Assembly: GCA_019420305.1 (NCBI GenBank)
Contig: JAHZHL010000029.1
Location: 215,590-279,589, forward strand
Source of the DNA: Bacillota bacterium
GTDB lineage: Bacteria > Bacillota > Clostridia > Peptostreptococcales > Anaerovoracaceae
Direction of reading: 5' to 3'
DNA: 64,000 bases
The notes under the pieces were generated by a model. It was given only the letters and a program-made list of their open reading frames with translations, was not told where the DNA came from and made no database searches. A program made the position numbers and the translations under genes. This document shows positions 56,646-64,000 of this stretch, one piece after another. The first letter of the stretch is position 1, and every line of letters starts with the position of its first letter.

Positions 56646-57389
56646 TCACTTTCCCATCCACATTCCCAGCACAGCGCAGATCCAGACACAAACCGGATAG
56701 CAGATATAGAAAACCCATTTTGCCGCGCCTCTGCATGGACCGGAAGTCCCGCCGTAAAAAAGTACAAACGGAACAAGTCCGACAATCGACCAGTCGCAGT
56801 TTTCTGTAAAAAACAGGTTCCAGTCAATCGCTCCGGAAGGCGTATAAGAGATACTGTTCAGCGCGAGTACCGCGGAAATGATACACAGCAACAATATAAT
56901 CCAGAACTTCTTTCCATGAAAAAAATATCCGATCAAAATCACCGGAATCACGCAAAAACCGCTTTCCGCGAACATCATCGCCAGTATGCTGAGAACCGCG
57001 CCCGCTGTAATTCCAATCATCCGGCTTTCAATCGAGTAGCCGTCTTCTCTCACCCAGTTGAAGATCCACATCGCTCCAAATCCCGCGGCCAGAGTCAGAA
57101 ACATTCCGTATTCCAAAGGCAAATTGTTTCCGGTCAGATACGCGATAAGGCGATTCCCCCCGTACATGATCACTCCCGCGATCAAAAGCCGTACCAGATA
57201 CTTCGTCCGGCTGGAGGTATGAAAAAAACCTTCCGTCAGGACAAACGCAAATAAAACTGCCGCTATACGGAAGAAAATCCGATAATAGGGGAATAATTCC
57301 GTACCCAGCACAAGCGGGATACTCCCCAGCACCATAAAGCACAGCCCGAATACTTTCAAGCTGAACGAAGACAGTCCTCTTTTCTCCAT
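56646..57389 (-). CDS. TraX-like membrane protein
   Basis: A 247-residue protein with about seven hydrophobic helices. FRIAAVLFAFVLTEGFFHTSSRTKYLVRLLIAG is the TraX signature (PIFAFLLVEGFxHTxxxxKYxxRLxxF in others), and RGAAKWVFYICYPVCVWICAVLGM matches its C-terminus. TraX acetylates F-pilin in E. coli, but clostridial relatives lie away from any conjugation genes and probably acylate other surface molecules. The usual early DHIG stretch is not clear, so the N-terminus is divergent. It is monocistronic. Confidence 0.8.
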   Translation of the reverse strand: MEKRGLSSFSLKVFGLCFMVLGSIPLVLGTELFPYYRIFFRIAAVLFAFVLTEGFFHTSSRTKYLVRLLIAGVIMYGGNRLIAYLTGNNLPLEYGMFLTLAAGFGAMWIFNWVREDGYSIESRMIGITAGAVLSILAMMFAESGFCVIPVILIGYFFHGKKFWIILLLCIISAVLALNSISYTPSGAIDWNLFFTENCDWSIVGLVPFVLFYGGTSGPCRGAAKWVFYICYPVCVWICAVLGMWMGK

Positions 57390-57560
57390 AATCCACCTAC
57401 ACCCTTTCTGTTTTGTTTCGTTACATCGTTCCTTTCGCCTTCAAAGCTCAAAAATCCGACATCCATATTTTACAATTTAGCACCCGGCGCCGCCTTTGTC
57501 AATCCGCTTTCAGAAAATACAAAATCGGCAGATCGCCGCTTTCTTTGCGCCCTAAACAGA

Positions 57561-57602
57561 AAACCCGCCAGACGCTTGAAATACTGCGTTCTGACGGGTT
57601 TT
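57561..57602 (-). terminator. terminator of tRNA-Gly
   Basis: AAAACCCGCCAGACGC (57561-57576) pairs with GCGTTCTGACGGGTTT (57587-57602), with mismatches. On the minus strand GGGTTTTCTGTTT follows. It begins just after the CCA end of the tRNA. Confidence 0.85.
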
Positions 57603-57607
57603 ACACC

Positions 57608-57681
57608 TGGAGCGGATGAGGGGAATCGAACCCCCGTTGCCAGCTTGGGAAGCTGGAGTTCTACCATTGAACCACATCCGC
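57608..57681 (-). tRNA. tRNA-Gly (anticodon CCC)
   Basis: On the minus strand the acceptor arms GCGGATG and CATCCGC pair fully. The D-arm region holds GGTTCAATGGTAGAAC. The anticodon stem is CCAGC/GCTGG around the loop TTCCCAA, so the anticodon is CCC and reads GGG. The T-arm has GGTTCGATTCC. The 3' CCA is encoded (57610-57608). Promoter and terminator flank it closely, so it is a single-tRNA unit. Confidence 0.97.
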
Positions 57682-57713
57682 GCAAAAGGCTCCGGCTCTC
57701 ACCGGACCTTTTT

Positions 57714-57742
57714 ATTATATATAACTTTGGCAAAATAGTCAA
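57714..57742 (-). promoter_or_regulatory. sigma-A promoter of tRNA-Gly
   Basis: On the minus strand TTGACT (57742-57737), 17 bp, TATAAT (57719-57714), 33 bp before the mature tRNA 5' end. Confidence 0.85.
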
Positions 57743-57750
57743 ATATCCTT

Positions 57751-58989
57751 TTACTCTTCCATCGCTTTTTTCACCATAGCCGGTATCTTTCTGCACGCGG
57801 CTTCCGAAACAGAAGCAACCGAAACGCGTAGACCCTTTGCCAGCGGAACAATGAACAGACCTTCCGCTTCCAGCTTTCTGCTGACCGCGTCCGGATTTTC
57901 ACATGGAATGGACGCGAAAAATCCAGCGTCAAAAGGCACAATCGCAAGTCCCGCCTTTTCCGCCTCCTCTTCAAAGGCGCGTCCTCGCTGAATCAACATC
58001 TGCCTGTACTGTGCCCGTTCTTCATTCACCCGCCTCAGCAAATCTTCATCGGCATAAATTTTAGACAGAATGACCTGAGCAAGTTTTGCGCTGTTGGACC
58101 AGGAGCCTCTGGATGAAAACTCACACACGCGTTTGAACTCATCCGCGATCTTCTCCGTCTTCGCCATACAGATCATAGCTCCGCATCTTGTGCCGTAAAG
58201 TGTGTAGGTTTTGGATAAACTATAGGCAATCACCGGAAGAACGTTTTCCGGCAGTTCTTCCAAAGCCGGCAGGAACTTCCGATATTCTTCCTCATCTCCC
58301 GCGAAGTCGATATACGCCGCGTCCACCAGAAGCACGATGCTCTCCGCTTTTTCAGACGCTTCTCGCAACGCGTGATTCACGCCTTTCCAGTCCTCTTCGG
58401 TCAGCGAATACCCGGTGGGGTTGTGTGCCGGCGTATTCAGAATGATCACCAGACTCTTCTGGCGCTCCACCAGTTCTCCCACTTTGTCAGAAAACGCGCT
58501 CACATGGAACGTGCCGTCTTCCGTAAACATCGGGTAGGTCTCAATGCTCCGCCCCAGTTCTCCCGCGATGGTATTGTATGGCGCCCAGTGCCAATCAGAT
58601 GTAAGAATTTTATCTCCGGGCCGTGAGTAATTGGAAATAGTATTGCGAATTGCTCCCGTTCCGCCGGGTGTAGCGACCGCTTCCGCAAAGCACGTCGGCT
58701 GAAAACTTCCGAACGCCGCTTTTTTCACCGCTTCACGAAACTGCGGAATCCCTCCAATCGGCGCATAGTCCGCAAAATCCACCGGACTGAGCGTTTTCAT
58801 CATATCCACTACGGATGAAAGAACCACCAGCTTTCCCTCATCGTCCAGCAGAGAACCAATCGTCGCGTTGATCACCTGATCCGCGCCTTTTTCCGCGATC
58901 ATGGCTTTCGCCCTGCTGCTGATACCAAAGATTTTATCTTCCAGAGGAATCGTTCTTCCATTTTGCTTTGCCAAAATATAATCAGACAT
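57751..58989 (-). CDS. class I/II aminotransferase
   Basis: A 412-residue fold-type I PLP enzyme. TPGGTGAIRNTISNY binds the phosphate, LNTPAHNPTGYSLTEEDW is the substrate loop with the conserved NPTG, VLLVDAAYIDF carries the cofactor Asp and Tyr, and AYSLSKTYTLYGTRCGA has the PLP lysine. The C-terminal Arg in KGLRVSVASVSE binds the substrate carboxylate. It resembles aromatic/aspartate aminotransferases that are common in Clostridia; the preferred amino acid cannot be read. The ATG at 58989 follows GAGGAG. It has its own promoter at 59023-59051. Confidence 0.9.
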   Translation of the reverse strand: MSDYILAKQNGRTIPLEDKIFGISSRAKAMIAEKGADQVINATIGSLLDDEGKLVVLSSVVDMMKTLSPVDFADYAPIGGIPQFREAVKKAAFGSFQPTCFAEAVATPGGTGAIRNTISNYSRPGDKILTSDWHWAPYNTIAGELGRSIETYPMFTEDGTFHVSAFSDKVGELVERQKSLVIILNTPAHNPTGYSLTEEDWKGVNHALREASEKAESIVLLVDAAYIDFAGDEEEYRKFLPALEELPENVLPVIAYSLSKTYTLYGTRCGAMICMAKTEKIADEFKRVCEFSSRGSWSNSAKLAQVILSKIYADEDLLRRVNEERAQYRQMLIQRGRAFEEEAEKAGLAIVPFDAGFFASIPCENPDAVSRKLEAEGLFIVPLAKGLRVSVASVSEAACRKIPAMVKKAMEE

Positions 58990-59022
58990 TGTTTTTCTCC
59001 TCATAAAAATTTGAACTTATTT

Positions 59023-59051
59023 ATTATAATACGAACTTCCTTTAATTACAA
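59023..59051 (-). promoter_or_regulatory. sigma-A promoter of the aminotransferase
   Basis: On the minus strand TTGTAA (59051-59046), 17 bp, TATAAT (59028-59023), 34 bp before the ATG. Confidence 0.75.
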
Positions 59052-59061
59052 GCAATTAACC

Positions 59062-59091
59062 GTATGAAAATTTTCAAGGCTGGCGATACTA
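59062..59091 (+). promoter_or_regulatory. sigma-F-like sporulation promoter
   Basis: GTATG (59062-59066), a 15-bp spacer and GGCGATACTA (59082-59091). The -10 element matches the Bacillus sigma-F consensus GGNNANAHTR at every position, and the -35 differs from GYATA in one base. It lies directly upstream of spoIIQ, a classic forespore sigma-F target. No sigma-A promoter is visible in this direction. Confidence 0.75.
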
Positions 59092-59113
59092 AATTATATT
59101 GGAGGTGAAACTT

Positions 59114-59791
59114 ATGCGAGAAAAAAAGAAGAAAAAGGATCGGGCTGCGCTGACGCTGGTTCTGTGCTTCTGCGTTGTGGCGCTTACCTCAGTCTTTGCG
59201 GTAAAATCCAGTCTGAACAAAATAAACACGGAACGGGCCGCTATGAAAGCAGCACCCGACGCGCAGATCGAATCATCCGCGGAAAAAGACACACAGGCTG
59301 CCGCCAGAACCCCAGTAGTAGACAGCAATGACAATCAAGCCCGGGAAAAAACGAAAACAGATCAAAGCGCGGACAGCGCCGCGGACTATCTACCGCCGCT
59401 TGATGGCAGGATACAAATGAAATATTCTATGGACATGCCCATTTATTCCAAAACTTTGGATCAGTATATGACTCACCCGGGAGTCGATCTTGCCGCGCCC
59501 CTCAGCACAAAAGTCAAAGCGATTGCCGGCGGTACAGTCACAAAAGTCTCTGAAGACGATCGCTACGGCATGACGGTGGAAATCAATCATGGAAATGGTA
59601 TGATTTCTACTTATTCAAACCTGGCTGAGCAGGGACTCGCGGAAATGGGAGATGCCGTGCAGCAGGGCCAGATCATCGGAGCGGTCGGTGAAACCGCACT
59701 TTTTGAAATCATGGAAGAGTCCCATCTGCATCTGGAAATGACAAAAGACAGCGCTTATGTTGATCCGGCCGACTATATTAAAGGACTTTAA
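59114..59791 (+). CDS. spoIIQ: SpoIIQ-type M23 peptidase
   Basis: A 225-residue protein: a basic N-terminus, one transmembrane helix (LTLVLCFCVVALTSVFAV), a charged linker and a C-terminal M23/LytM domain (about 100-225). MDMPIYSKTLDQYMTHPGVDLAAPLSTKVKAIAGGTVTKV is the SpoIIQ pattern. The HPGVD and HLHLEM motifs keep the zinc ligands, as in clostridial SpoIIQ but unlike the degenerate Bacillus protein. In the forespore it pairs with SpoIIIAH during engulfment. The frame also opens at a TTG (59099), which overlaps the ribosome binding site GGAGGTG; the ATG at 59114 is the proper start. Confidence 0.88.
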   Translation: MREKKKKKDRAALTLVLCFCVVALTSVFAVKSSLNKINTERAAMKAAPDAQIESSAEKDTQAAARTPVVDSNDNQAREKTKTDQSADSAADYLPPLDGRIQMKYSMDMPIYSKTLDQYMTHPGVDLAAPLSTKVKAIAGGTVTKVSEDDRYGMTVEINHGNGMISTYSNLAEQGLAEMGDAVQQGQIIGAVGETALFEIMEESHLHLEMTKDSAYVDPADYIKGL

Positions 59792-59831
59792 AGGGGTAAA
59801 ACGACCTGCCGCAATCCCGAACAGGAGGCTG

Positions 59832-59879
59832 AAAAAAAGCAGGCTTGCCCTCTGCCCGCAGGGAGCAGCTTGCTTGCCG
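59832..59879 (-). terminator. intrinsic terminator after trmB
   Basis: GCAGGCTTGCCCTCTG and CAGGGAGCAGCTTGCTTGC (59839-59879) form a long stem with small internal loops. Seven T follow on the minus strand (59838-59832). It ends the aroD-ecf-trmB operon and faces spoIIQ. Confidence 0.85.
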
Positions 59880-59884
59880 GCTTT

Positions 59885-60517
59885 CTAAATCTGTACATAA
59901 TGAATCGCATTTCCTGCGGCCCGGAATTTGTCCTCGTATTCCGTAGTGATTTCTTTGGCCGTGTAATTGCTGTTGTGAAGATCTCTTGCCAGTTCTTTAA
60001 TCTCCAGACCGGTTCTTTTGATTTCCTCCAGAGTGAAATCAAAAAGACCGTCATTATCGGTCTTAATCGCAATAAACCCATCGTCCTTTATAACCTGCCG
60101 ATACCGCAGAAGATACTCACCATATGTAAGTCGTCTCTTCCTATGACGCTTTTTGGGCCAAGGATCACTGAAATTCAGGTAAATTCCCGATAATTCTCCT
60201 TCCTCAAACAAATCCCGGATATCTCTGACAAAAAGATGCGCAAATCGTATATTTATGATTTCCTTTTCCTTTGTTTTTTCCAGAGCTCTGAGCAGTACAC
60301 TGTCCTGCCCCTCAATTCCGATAAAATTCCGATCGCCATTCGCCAATGCCTGCTGTGTCAGGAACTGACCCTTGCCACACCCTAATTCCAAAAAGAGAGG
60401 CGCCTGCCGCTCAAAAGCCTGCGTCCACCTGCCTCTCCAGGAACAGGGTTCTTCTATCTGGTAACAGCTGAGCGCGGCCATGCGCTCTTCCATATTTTTC
60501 GCTTTTCTCTGTCTCAT
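59885..60517 (-). CDS. trmB: tRNA (guanine-N7-)-methyltransferase
   Basis: A 210-residue SAM-dependent enzyme that makes m7G46 in tRNA. FLELGCGKGQFLTQQA is the SAM motif I, and LYLNFSDPWPKKRHRKRRLTYGEYLLRYRQVI (IYLNFSDPWPK...) is the TrmB signature, with the catalytic Asp and the substrate-binding basic patch. The C-terminal TEYEDKFRAAGNAIHY is also diagnostic. It is last in the operon, 33 bp after ecfT. Confidence 0.97.
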   Translation of the reverse strand: MRQRKAKNMEERMAALSCYQIEEPCSWRGRWTQAFERQAPLFLELGCGKGQFLTQQALANGDRNFIGIEGQDSVLLRALEKTKEKEIINIRFAHLFVRDIRDLFEEGELSGIYLNFSDPWPKKRHRKRRLTYGEYLLRYRQVIKDDGFIAIKTDNDGLFDFTLEEIKRTGLEIKELARDLHNSNYTAKEITTEYEDKFRAAGNAIHYVQI

Positions 60518-60550
60518 ATTCTAATCGTTCCTTTCATCAGGCCTTTTCCC

Positions 60551-61351
60551 TTACAGCAGTACTCGTTCCGCAATCATACCCGCCAGAAATACTGCCAGAA
60601 GAATCGATGCCGCGAAATCTCCGCGCATAAATTTCATGGCGTTCATACGGCTTCTGTGCTGGCCTCCCCGATAACAGCGCGCTTCCATGGCCATCGCCAA
60701 TTCCTGCGCAATCCGGAAGGCACTGATAAATAAGGGAACCAGAATGGGGATCAGACTTTTCGCCCTCCGTATCATATTTCCGCTCTCGAAATCCGCGCCC
60801 CGAGCCTGCTGCGCTTTCATAATCTTATCCGTTTCTTCCAAAAGGGTCGGAATAAACCGCAGGGCGATCGTCATCATCATAGCCAATTCGTGAGCCGGCA
60901 CACCAATCCTGCGAAATGGGGACAGTAACGCTTCAATTCCGTCTGTCAGACTGATTGGCTTTGTAGTAAGTGTCAAAAGAGAAGATCCGATAATCAGGAG
61001 GATCAGGCGCGCCGCCATAAATACCGCCATCCGCAGGCCTTCTTCTGTAATGCTGAAAATCCAGACATGTACGAGTACTTTTCCCTGTACCATAAACAGA
61101 TTCAGAACAAAGGTAAAAAGAATGATGAGAAAAATCGGCTTCAACCCCCGCAGTATAAATTTCAGCGGGACTTTTGAAACCGCGATGACAACTCCCAGCA
61201 CAACTGCCGCAATGATAAATCCCAAAAAATCATCTACCACGAAAAGCGCCGCGATATATACCAGCGTAGCTATAATTTTCAGTCTCGGGTCCAGTCTGTG
61301 AATCCAGGACTCTGCCTGGTAATACTGCCCCAGCGTAATATCTCGTATCAT
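60551..61351 (-). CDS. ecfT: energy-coupling factor transporter transmembrane protein EcfT
   Basis: A 266-residue membrane protein with about five to six helices. IMKAQQARGADF and AMEARCYRGG are the two Arg motifs that couple to the EcfA ATPases. It begins with the family-typical YYQAESWIHRLDPRLKIIATLVYI. It forms the shared core of group II ECF vitamin transporters. No S-component is encoded next to it; BioY at 34571 is one candidate partner. Confidence 0.96.
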   Translation of the reverse strand: MIRDITLGQYYQAESWIHRLDPRLKIIATLVYIAALFVVDDFLGFIIAAVVLGVVIAVSKVPLKFILRGLKPIFLIILFTFVLNLFMVQGKVLVHVWIFSITEEGLRMAVFMAARLILLIIGSSLLTLTTKPISLTDGIEALLSPFRRIGVPAHELAMMMTIALRFIPTLLEETDKIMKAQQARGADFESGNMIRRAKSLIPILVPLFISAFRIAQELAMAMEARCYRGGQHRSRMNAMKFMRGDFAASILLAVFLAGMIAERVLL

Positions 61352-61358
61352 TTCTTAA

Positions 61359-62213
61359 TTAATCCTTTTTTAAAAATTGGTATAGAGCCTCTTCCGCGTC
61401 CTCGATCCGCAAAAAATTCCCATCAAACGGCAGGCCCTTTTTTCTTGCCAGCTTCATCAACTGCGCGGAGGACGGGAGCGCGAGTCCCATGGACGCCAGT
61501 TTTTCTTCCTGTGAAAAAATTTCTTCCGCCGTCCCCTGCATCGCGAGTCTGCCATTGTCCATAACCAGGATTTTATCCGCCATTCTGGCAATATCATCCA
61601 TATTGTGAGAAATGAGAAAAATGATGTTTCCTTCATGAGAATGGACCTTTTCAATCATTTGCAGTACATCCCGATGAGCTTTCGGATCCAATCCCGCTGT
61701 CGGTTCATCCAGGATCAGCACCTCCGGTTTCATGGCAATGACGCCGGCAATGGCAACCCGCCGCTTCTGCCCTCCTGACAGGTCAAAAGGAGAACGTCCG
61801 CGAATTTCCTCATAATCCAGCCCCACCAGTTCAATGGCCTCCTTAACCCGCCTCCGGATCTCATCCTCTTCCAGCCCGAGGTTTCCGGGTCCGAAAGCCA
61901 CATCTTTTTCTACGGTTTCCTCAAACAGCTGGTATTCCGGATACTGAAACACCAGCCCGATTTTTTTTCGTATATCCCGCAGAACCACTCCTTCAGCCGT
62001 AATGTCGGTTCCACTGACAATAATCTGTCCGGATTTGGGTTTCAGAATTCCGTTTAAATGCTGGACAAGGGTAGATTTACCGGAACCGGTATGCCCGATA
62101 ATTCCTACAAACTGCCCATCCTCCGCGGAAAACGTAACATCTTCCAGAGCGACAGACTGCTGAGGCAGCCCCTCACTGTATATATGTGTTAAATGCTTTA
62201 CTTGTATTGACAT
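61359..62213 (-). CDS. ecfA2: energy-coupling factor transporter ATPase EcfA2
   Basis: A 284-residue ABC ATPase. Walker A is GHTGSGKST, the signature is LSGGQKRRVAIAG, and Walker B is VLILDEPTAGLDP, followed by the switch His in LISHNMDDIARMAD. FQYPEYQLFEETVEKDVAFGPGNLG is the EcfA2 Q-loop region. It overlaps ecfA1 by 16 bp and has a weak ribosome binding site, so coupling to ecfA1 translation is likely. The two ATPases form a heterodimer on EcfT. Confidence 0.96.
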   Translation of the reverse strand: MSIQVKHLTHIYSEGLPQQSVALEDVTFSAEDGQFVGIIGHTGSGKSTLVQHLNGILKPKSGQIIVSGTDITAEGVVLRDIRKKIGLVFQYPEYQLFEETVEKDVAFGPGNLGLEEDEIRRRVKEAIELVGLDYEEIRGRSPFDLSGGQKRRVAIAGVIAMKPEVLILDEPTAGLDPKAHRDVLQMIEKVHSHEGNIIFLISHNMDDIARMADKILVMDNGRLAMQGTAEEIFSQEEKLASMGLALPSSAQLMKLARKKGLPFDGNFLRIEDAEEALYQFLKKD

Positions 62214-63037
62214 AAAAATTCAACCATTTCTTCCATAGTAATGATAGTATCGGGTACTTTGATTCCCCGACGCCGCAGCCGGCAGCACAGTTCTACAGGA
62301 AGAGGCACATCCAGATTCAGGCCGCGGAGCTCATCAACCTTTGAAAAAATCTGCCGTGGCGTGCCGTCCAGCGCGATTTTTCCCTGATCCATAATAACGA
62401 TACGATCTGCCTGAGCCGCTTCTTCCATAAAATGCGTAATCAGGACAACGGTGATTCCTTCCCCATGAAGCTCCTTTATAATCGACATGACCTCACTGCG
62501 TCCCCTCGGATCCAGCATCGCGGTAGGTTCGTCGAACACGATGCATTCCGGCCGCATGGCAATCGCGCCCGCGATGGCAATCCGCTGTTTCTGTCCTCCT
62601 GAGAGGAGGTGAGGCGCTTTCTTCCGATGTTCGTACATATTTACACTGTTCAGCGCGTTATCCACCCGCCTGCGAATTTCTTCGGGAGGAATTCCCAGAT
62701 TTTCCGGACCAAAGGCCACATCGTCCTCTACAATCGAGGATACAATCTGGTTATCCGGGTTTTGAAAAACCATCGCCGCGCTCTGCCGAATATCCCAGAC
62801 CTGCTCTTCCTTTCTGGTATCGAATCCGTTAACATAAACAGCCCCGCTGCTGGGGAGCAGCAAGGCGTTGATATTTTTGGCCAGAGTTGATTTTCCGGAT
62901 CCGTTTCGCCCGATAATCGCAGTAAAGCTTCCCCTTTCGATATTCAGAGAAACATTCCGAATTGCGCTGACAGGCTGCTGATCCTCATCTCTGGTATATT
63001 CAAATACCAGATCTTCTATCCGAATCATATCTTCCAT
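62198..63037 (-). CDS. ecfA1: energy-coupling factor transporter ATPase EcfA1
   Basis: A 279-residue ABC ATPase with Walker A GRNGSGKST, signature LSGGQKQRIAIAGA, Walker B CIVFDEPTAMLDP and VLITHFMEEAAQADR. FQNPDNQIVSSIVEDDVAFGPENLG marks it as EcfA1. Its start directly abuts the aroD stop. The order ecfA1-ecfA2-ecfT is that of most Firmicutes, where the genes often follow rplQ; here they are linked to aroD and trmB instead. Confidence 0.96.
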   Translation of the reverse strand: MEDMIRIEDLVFEYTRDEDQQPVSAIRNVSLNIERGSFTAIIGRNGSGKSTLAKNINALLLPSSGAVYVNGFDTRKEEQVWDIRQSAAMVFQNPDNQIVSSIVEDDVAFGPENLGIPPEEIRRRVDNALNSVNMYEHRKKAPHLLSGGQKQRIAIAGAIAMRPECIVFDEPTAMLDPRGRSEVMSIIKELHGEGITVVLITHFMEEAAQADRIVIMDQGKIALDGTPRQIFSKVDELRGLNLDVPLPVELCCRLRRRGIKVPDTIITMEEMVEFLCQYK

Positions 63038-63856
63038 TTATTTTGTATCTCTCTTTCCCTCTTCATCCTTCTGATAGTACTGCAGGAGGAAATTCCACAG
63101 CGTTGCCGCATCCAGCTGTCCCGGAGCGGATGCCTCGGCACCCGACGCAAAGGTAATGACGGATCCAAATTCTCCTCCGCAGATCCTGGTAGTCGCTCCT
63201 AATTTGCCCATCGCTACCGCAATAAACGGAATTTCTCCATACGTATCCCGCATCAGAGCCGCCACCTCCAGAAGGCAGAATACATCTTCCTCCTTCTTTG
63301 GCATAACTGCCAGCTTCATCAGATCTCCACCGAGCTCCTGCATAACAAAGAATCGGGTCATCATCTCCACCAAGTCCGGCGTCCCCTCGAAATCATGGTT
63401 TGACAGTAAGACATAAGCATGGTGCTTGTGCGCCAGAGCGATAAATTTACGAATAGTCCGTTCATCCACCTTTTCCGGAGCGTCAAACGCCTCTATATCC
63501 ATAACATCCGCGATCCCGGCCTCCGCAATCAGACGATTGATGAAAAAATACTCTTTTTTGGACAGTTCCGCCTGACCGCCTTCTTTTTTCGTCCTTATGG
63601 TAAAGATAATCGGCAGATCCAGTTCCATTCTCAGGTATTTCAGAACCCGCTTCAGCTCGTCCCCTTTCTGCCTGAGCGTCATAGCTTTCATCTCTGCTAA
63701 CATATAATCCGCGCGCCATTCTATCAGCTGACACGGCAGTTCTTCCACCTGCCTGGCTTCCTTCAGAACTTCTTCCTGCGACTTCCCGGTTAAAGGAACA
63801 CAAAGTTTGGGCATTCCGCTGCCCAATTCCAACTCTCCGATCGTGAGTGTTTTCAT
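63038..63856 (-). CDS. aroD: type I 3-dehydroquinate dehydratase
   Basis: A 272-residue class I dehydroquinase of the shikimate pathway. E46 and R48 (LIEWRADYM) bind substrate. H154 (LSNHDFEGTP) is the general base, and K181 (GGDLMKLAVMPK) forms the Schiff base. The final EFGSVITFASGAEASAPGQLD is the conserved C-terminal region with Arg/Ser/Gln contacts. The frame opens at 63919, but the ATG at 63856 follows GAGGAG. It is the first gene of the operon with ecfA1A2T and trmB, which is an unusual partnership. Confidence 0.96.
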   Translation of the reverse strand: MKTLTIGELELGSGMPKLCVPLTGKSQEEVLKEARQVEELPCQLIEWRADYMLAEMKAMTLRQKGDELKRVLKYLRMELDLPIIFTIRTKKEGGQAELSKKEYFFINRLIAEAGIADVMDIEAFDAPEKVDERTIRKFIALAHKHHAYVLLSNHDFEGTPDLVEMMTRFFVMQELGGDLMKLAVMPKKEEDVFCLLEVAALMRDTYGEIPFIAVAMGKLGATTRICGGEFGSVITFASGAEASAPGQLDAATLWNFLLQYYQKDEEGKRDTK

Positions 63857-63890
63857 AGTCGTTATTCTCCTCAAAGCTTTGCTATCCCTT

Positions 63891-63919
63891 AGTCTAGTAC
63901 ACTTTTGCCGTTTCGTCAA
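63891..63919 (-). promoter_or_regulatory. sigma-A promoter of the aroD-ecf-trmB operon
   Basis: On the minus strand TTGACG (63919-63914), 17 bp, TAGACT (63896-63891), 35 bp before the aroD ATG. Confidence 0.7.
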
Positions 63920-63930
63920 TATCGCAGGAT

Positions 63931-63959
63931 AAAAAAACAGGCAGGCCGCTTGGCCTGCC
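63931..63959 (-). terminator. intrinsic terminator of a gene beyond the right edge
   Basis: GGCAGGCC (63940-63947) pairs perfectly with GGCCTGCC (63952-63959) around GCTT; on the minus strand TGTTTTTTT follows. It must end a leftward transcript from the right. A TAA on the minus strand at 63993-63991 could be the stop of that gene, but only ten bases of it would lie in the window. Confidence 0.85.
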
Positions 63960-64000
63960 CGAATTTCTCTTTTCTCTTCTGTAATCCGAATTACTCGATG

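Overview
The window comes from a low-to-mid GC Firmicute, most probably a spore-forming anaerobe of the class Clostridia. The evidence is a canonical S10-spc-alpha ribosomal operon with zinc-type S14 and L36, strong AGGAGG ribosome binding sites throughout, a clostridial SpoIIQ-type peptidase behind a sigma-F-like promoter, an EtfAB/acyl-CoA dehydrogenase module, a 4-hydroxybutyrate-dehydrogenase-type enzyme and a CIRCE element. A closer placement (for example among amino-acid-fermenting Family XIII-like Eubacteriales) is only a guess.

Region 1 (1-22869) is a catabolic block that appears to form one sigma-54 regulon. A leftward operon (10003 to 169, continuing off the left edge) encodes a hydroxypyruvate-isomerase-like TIM barrel, two short-chain dehydrogenases, a creatininase-family hydrolase, two APC permeases, a VOC protein, a GldA-like dehydrogenase and a class III aminotransferase. 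A divergent gene at 10328 encodes a PrpR-N/PAS/AAA/Fis sigma-54 activator. A second leftward operon (20781 to 15809) carries enoyl-CoA hydratase, acyl-CoA dehydrogenase, EtfB, EtfA and a 4-hydroxybutyrate-dehydrogenase-like enzyme. A rightward pair (21230-22820) carries a 3-hydroxyacyl-CoA-dehydrogenase-like protein and a cyclase-family hydrolase. All three transcription units start at -24/-12 promoters (10044-10059, 20821-20836, 21154-21169). The same dyad, ATTGCA-N3-TGCAAT, lies about 170-180 bp upstream of each. The substrate is unknown. An AbiL-like ATPase/RloB defence pair and an NCS1-like permease sit inside the block.

Region 2 (22909-36127) is mixed housekeeping: clpB under CIRCE control, a DUF3842 protein, a pair of bacterial PH-domain membrane proteins, an FmdE-family protein, a possible PD-(D/E)XK nuclease-like protein, a PbfA-like PLP enzyme, a bioY-bioB-bioD-bioA operon with a BirA-like operator, a small helical protein and a small MGMT-family protein.

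Region 3 (36200-52135) is the S10-spc-alpha operon on the minus strand: rpsJ, rplC, rplD, rplW, rplB, rpsS, rplV, rpsC, rplP, rpmC, rpsQ, rplN, rplX, rplE, rpsN, rpsH, rplF, rplR, rpsE, rpmD, rplO, secY, adk, map, infA, rpmJ, rpsM, rpsK, rpsD, rpoA, rplQ. Two long structured gaps (rpsJ-rplC and rpmJ-rpsM) and a 78-residue charged tail on S3 are unusual.

Region 4 (52304-64000) holds a LUD-domain protein, a PfkB kinase, a nucleoside kinase, DUF378 and Cys-rich mini-proteins, a PC4/YdbC ssDNA-binding protein, a TraX-like membrane protein, tRNA-Gly(CCC), a class I aminotransferase, spoIIQ, and the aroD-ecfA1-ecfA2-ecfT-trmB operon. The ECF module here could serve the solitary BioY encoded in region 2.
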